Source: Nanobdellota archaeon
GTDB taxonomy: Archaea; Nanobdellota; Nanobdellia; Woesearchaeales; JAGLGH01
Assembly: GCA_023144115.1 (NCBI GenBank)
Contig: JAGLGH010000171.1
Location: forward strand, 1-6,237
DNA length: 6,237 bases
Direction: 5' to 3'
Shown: piece after piece, positions 4,782 through 6,237 of the stretch
Layout of the letters: each line of letters opens with the position of its first letter
Position numbering within the stretch: position 1 is the stretch's first letter
Position numbers and translations under genes: made by a program
The notes under the pieces: model-generated
What the model saw: only the letters and a program-made list of their open reading frames with translations
What the model was told of the DNA's origin: nothing
Database searches by the model: none

Positions 4782-6161
4782 ATGAAAGATCCTATGTCTA
4801 AAATTGTATCAGGATCATGGACCACAAAATTTAGAGAGGTCGATAAAGGTTATCTGTTAGATGAGGCTATAGCAGAAGCTTCAAGATGCATGCAGTGCAA
4901 GGAACCTACCTGCATTGAAGGATGTCCTATCCATGTCAATATTCCTGAATTTTTACAATGCATAAAAGAGAGGGATACAAAAAGCGCGATGATAGTCATA
5001 AGGGAAGCAAACCAGTTGTCTGGCATATGCAGCAGATTATGCCCTCATGAAAGATTGTGCGAAGGAAAATGTAATCTCAATCAGGAAGGCAAAGCTATAT
5101 CTATTGGCTGCCTTGGGCGCTTTGCATTTGAAAATGAAGATAATGTGTTTATCTTTCCATATAAGATTCCTAAGAGCAGGAAACAACAAAATGCAAAGAA
5201 GACTAACAAGAAAATTGCAGTAGTAGGCAGCGGACTGGCAGGGCTGGCATGCGCTTCATATCTTGCTTCAAGGGGTTATAATGTTATGATATACGAAGCG
5301 TTGCATGATTTAGGGGGAATACTGAGATCCAGCATACCTGAGTTCAGGCTTCCGATAAAGATCCTAAATACTGAGATAGAGAATATAAAAAAGAAAGGGG
5401 TCAGGTTCCTTGTCAATCATGTCATTGGCAAGACATTGACAATCAATGACCTGCAAAATGAATATGATGCTGTTTTTATAGGAACTGGTGCAGGACAGCC
5501 TCATCTGCCAGACATCCCTGGCGAGCACCTCAATGGTGCCATCACTGCAAATGAATTTCTGACAAGGATAAATCTTATGGGGTCGCATAAGTTCCCAGAT
5601 TATGATACTCCAATAAACAAGCATATCAAGACAGTTGTTGTGGGAGGAAATGATAAGGCAATTGATGCTGCAAGAACTGCAAAAAGGCTTGGATCAGATG
5701 TCACAATCGTATACAAAAGCACTTTTGATGAGATTCCTGCAAGGTATGCAGATATTAATCATGCAAAGGAAGAAGGAATCAATTTCCTATTCCTGACTTA
5801 CCCTACAAGAATAATAGGAAAGAATCATGTAAAAGAGATTGAGCTTATACAGATGATGCTTGCGGAAGAAGACGATTCAGGAAAGAAGAAAGCTGTGCCT
5901 ATTGAAAATACAGAATACATTATGGAATGCAGCCAGGTAATTCTTGCCATAGGTCAGAAACCAAGCCCAATCATCACAAAGGACTCAAAAATAAGCCACC
6001 GCAGAGATGGGCTCATAGTAGTAGATGGAAAAATGAGAACAAGCAGAAAGAATGTCTTTGCTGGCGGAGCAGCCATCAGCGGAACAGAGAGCGCAATCCA
6101 TGCTATCAGAGACGGAAAGCTGGCTGCTGAGAATATTGATGAGATGCTGCGGGAAGGATGA
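4782..6161 (+). CDS. nfnB: NfnB-type large subunit (GltD-like; FAD, two 4Fe-4S), with altered motifs
   Basis: NfnB carries the bifurcating FAD, binds NADP(H) and exchanges electrons with ferredoxin; it resembles glutamate synthase small subunits. The 459 residues are typical. Cysteines 36, 39, 44, 48 and 83, 87, 93, 97 fit the two 4Fe-4S clusters. VVGSGLAGL (147-155) is the FAD fold, followed by LGGILRSSIPEFRLP (177-191), IGTGAGQP (233-240), LTRINLMGSHKFPDYDTP and HAKEEGI. Three motifs deviate: GGNDKA (288-293) replaces GGGNxA, VYKS (310-313) replaces VYRR, the 2'-phosphate site, and FAGGA (426-430) replaces FAGGD, whose Asp contacts FAD. NADPH use may therefore be lost or switched. I chose the ATG at 4782, right after the nfnA stop; an in-frame ATG at 4734 would overlap nfnA by 47 nt, and ATG 4794 is possible. 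Confidence 0.92.
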   Translation: MKDPMSKIVSGSWTTKFREVDKGYLLDEAIAEASRCMQCKEPTCIEGCPIHVNIPEFLQCIKERDTKSAMIVIREANQLSGICSRLCPHERLCEGKCNLNQEGKAISIGCLGRFAFENEDNVFIFPYKIPKSRKQQNAKKTNKKIAVVGSGLAGLACASYLASRGYNVMIYEALHDLGGILRSSIPEFRLPIKILNTEIENIKKKGVRFLVNHVIGKTLTINDLQNEYDAVFIGTGAGQPHLPDIPGEHLNGAITANEFLTRINLMGSHKFPDYDTPINKHIKTVVVGGNDKAIDAARTAKRLGSDVTIVYKSTFDEIPARYADINHAKEEGINFLFLTYPTRIIGKNHVKEIELIQMMLAEEDDSGKKKAVPIENTEYIMECSQVILAIGQKPSPIITKDSKISHRRDGLIVVDGKMRTSRKNVFAGGAAISGTESAIHAIRDGKLAAENIDEMLREG

Positions 6162-6237
6162 ACTGAAATGGAAATTAGTCAAACGAAAACCGACACTACC
6201 AGTCAATAGATGGGTAGCATGCTTCGTCCTTCGGACT
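6162..6237. other. Unassigned right edge with two short inverted repeats
   Basis: After the nfnB stop the sequence holds no convincing gene: the only ATG frame (from 6168) stops after 13 codons. CTACC (6196-6200) pairs with GGTAG (6213-6217), and GTCC (6226-6229) with GGAC (6233-6236). The last 30 bases are richer in G+C than usual here. This may be the beginning of a structured RNA cut by the window end, or a 3'-UTR. No T-run terminator is visible. Confidence 0.25.

Noticed and set aside
3836..4825. Long open frame on the minus strand opposite nfnA
   Set aside because: It is the shadow of a clearly recognised gene; its translation is rich in Cys and Phe with no family motif.
6155..6170. C/D-box-like GGATGA and CTGA after nfnB
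   Set aside because: The C box is imperfect and overlaps the nfnB stop, and the two motifs are too close to hold a guide.
6190..6237. Start of a second tRNA at the right edge
   Set aside because: CTTCGG resembles the tRNA-Arg anticodon loop, but no D-stem or acceptor can be fitted upstream.

Overview
This is an AT-rich archaeal chromosome segment. Several signals support the archaeal call: an Alba chromatin protein, ribosomal protein S17e (absent from bacteria), a tRNA-Arg with a bulge-helix-bulge intron, TATA boxes of the TTTAWATA type, a GGTGAT Shine-Dalgarno site, and a small protein with a TFB-like zinc ribbon. The lineage cannot be fixed from this window. Small proteins and lysine-rich C-terminal tails would fit a DPANN-type archaeon, but that is only an impression.

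Left part, all on the minus strand (read from right to left). A six-segment membrane protein resembling DUF2238/YjdF (2026-2673) and a two-segment membrane protein (1681-1983) each have a TATA box about 27 nt before the ATG, so both transcripts are predicted to be leaderless. An AlkD-like HEAT-repeat DNA glycosylase (1004-1684) overlaps the end of the two-segment protein by 4 nt. A rps17e-alba operon (934 to 448) follows with its own promoter. Next come a possible 27-residue ORF, tRNA-Arg(TCG) (200-299), and a GC-rich structured island (91-175) that may be a non-coding RNA. A further minus-strand promoter lies at the left edge.

Right part, all on the plus strand. The two arms diverge at 2674-2792, where a perfect 14-bp inverted repeat carries both TATA boxes around an A/T palindrome. 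Then come a 66-aa zinc-ribbon protein, a NYN/LabA-type PIN-fold putative ribonuclease with a basic tail, and the two subunits of an Nfn-type (NADH-dependent ferredoxin:NADP oxidoreductase, also called sulfide dehydrogenase) flavoprotein, nfnA and nfnB, 1 nt apart.

How the genes work together: rps17e-alba is housekeeping (translation and chromatin). The zinc-ribbon and NYN pair looks like a nucleic-acid-handling unit. NfnAB would balance NADH, NADPH and ferredoxin in the cytoplasm. The NfnB subunit departs from the family at three motif positions (dinucleotide-fold glycine, 2'-phosphate arginines, FAD-binding aspartate), and NfnA carries an unusual lysine-rich tail, so this may be a divergent Nfn variant. 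I see no CRISPR array, insertion sequence or prophage gene. No wholly new multi-gene system is evident. The best leads are the divergent NfnB, the structured island beside the tRNA, and the mirrored divergent promoter.
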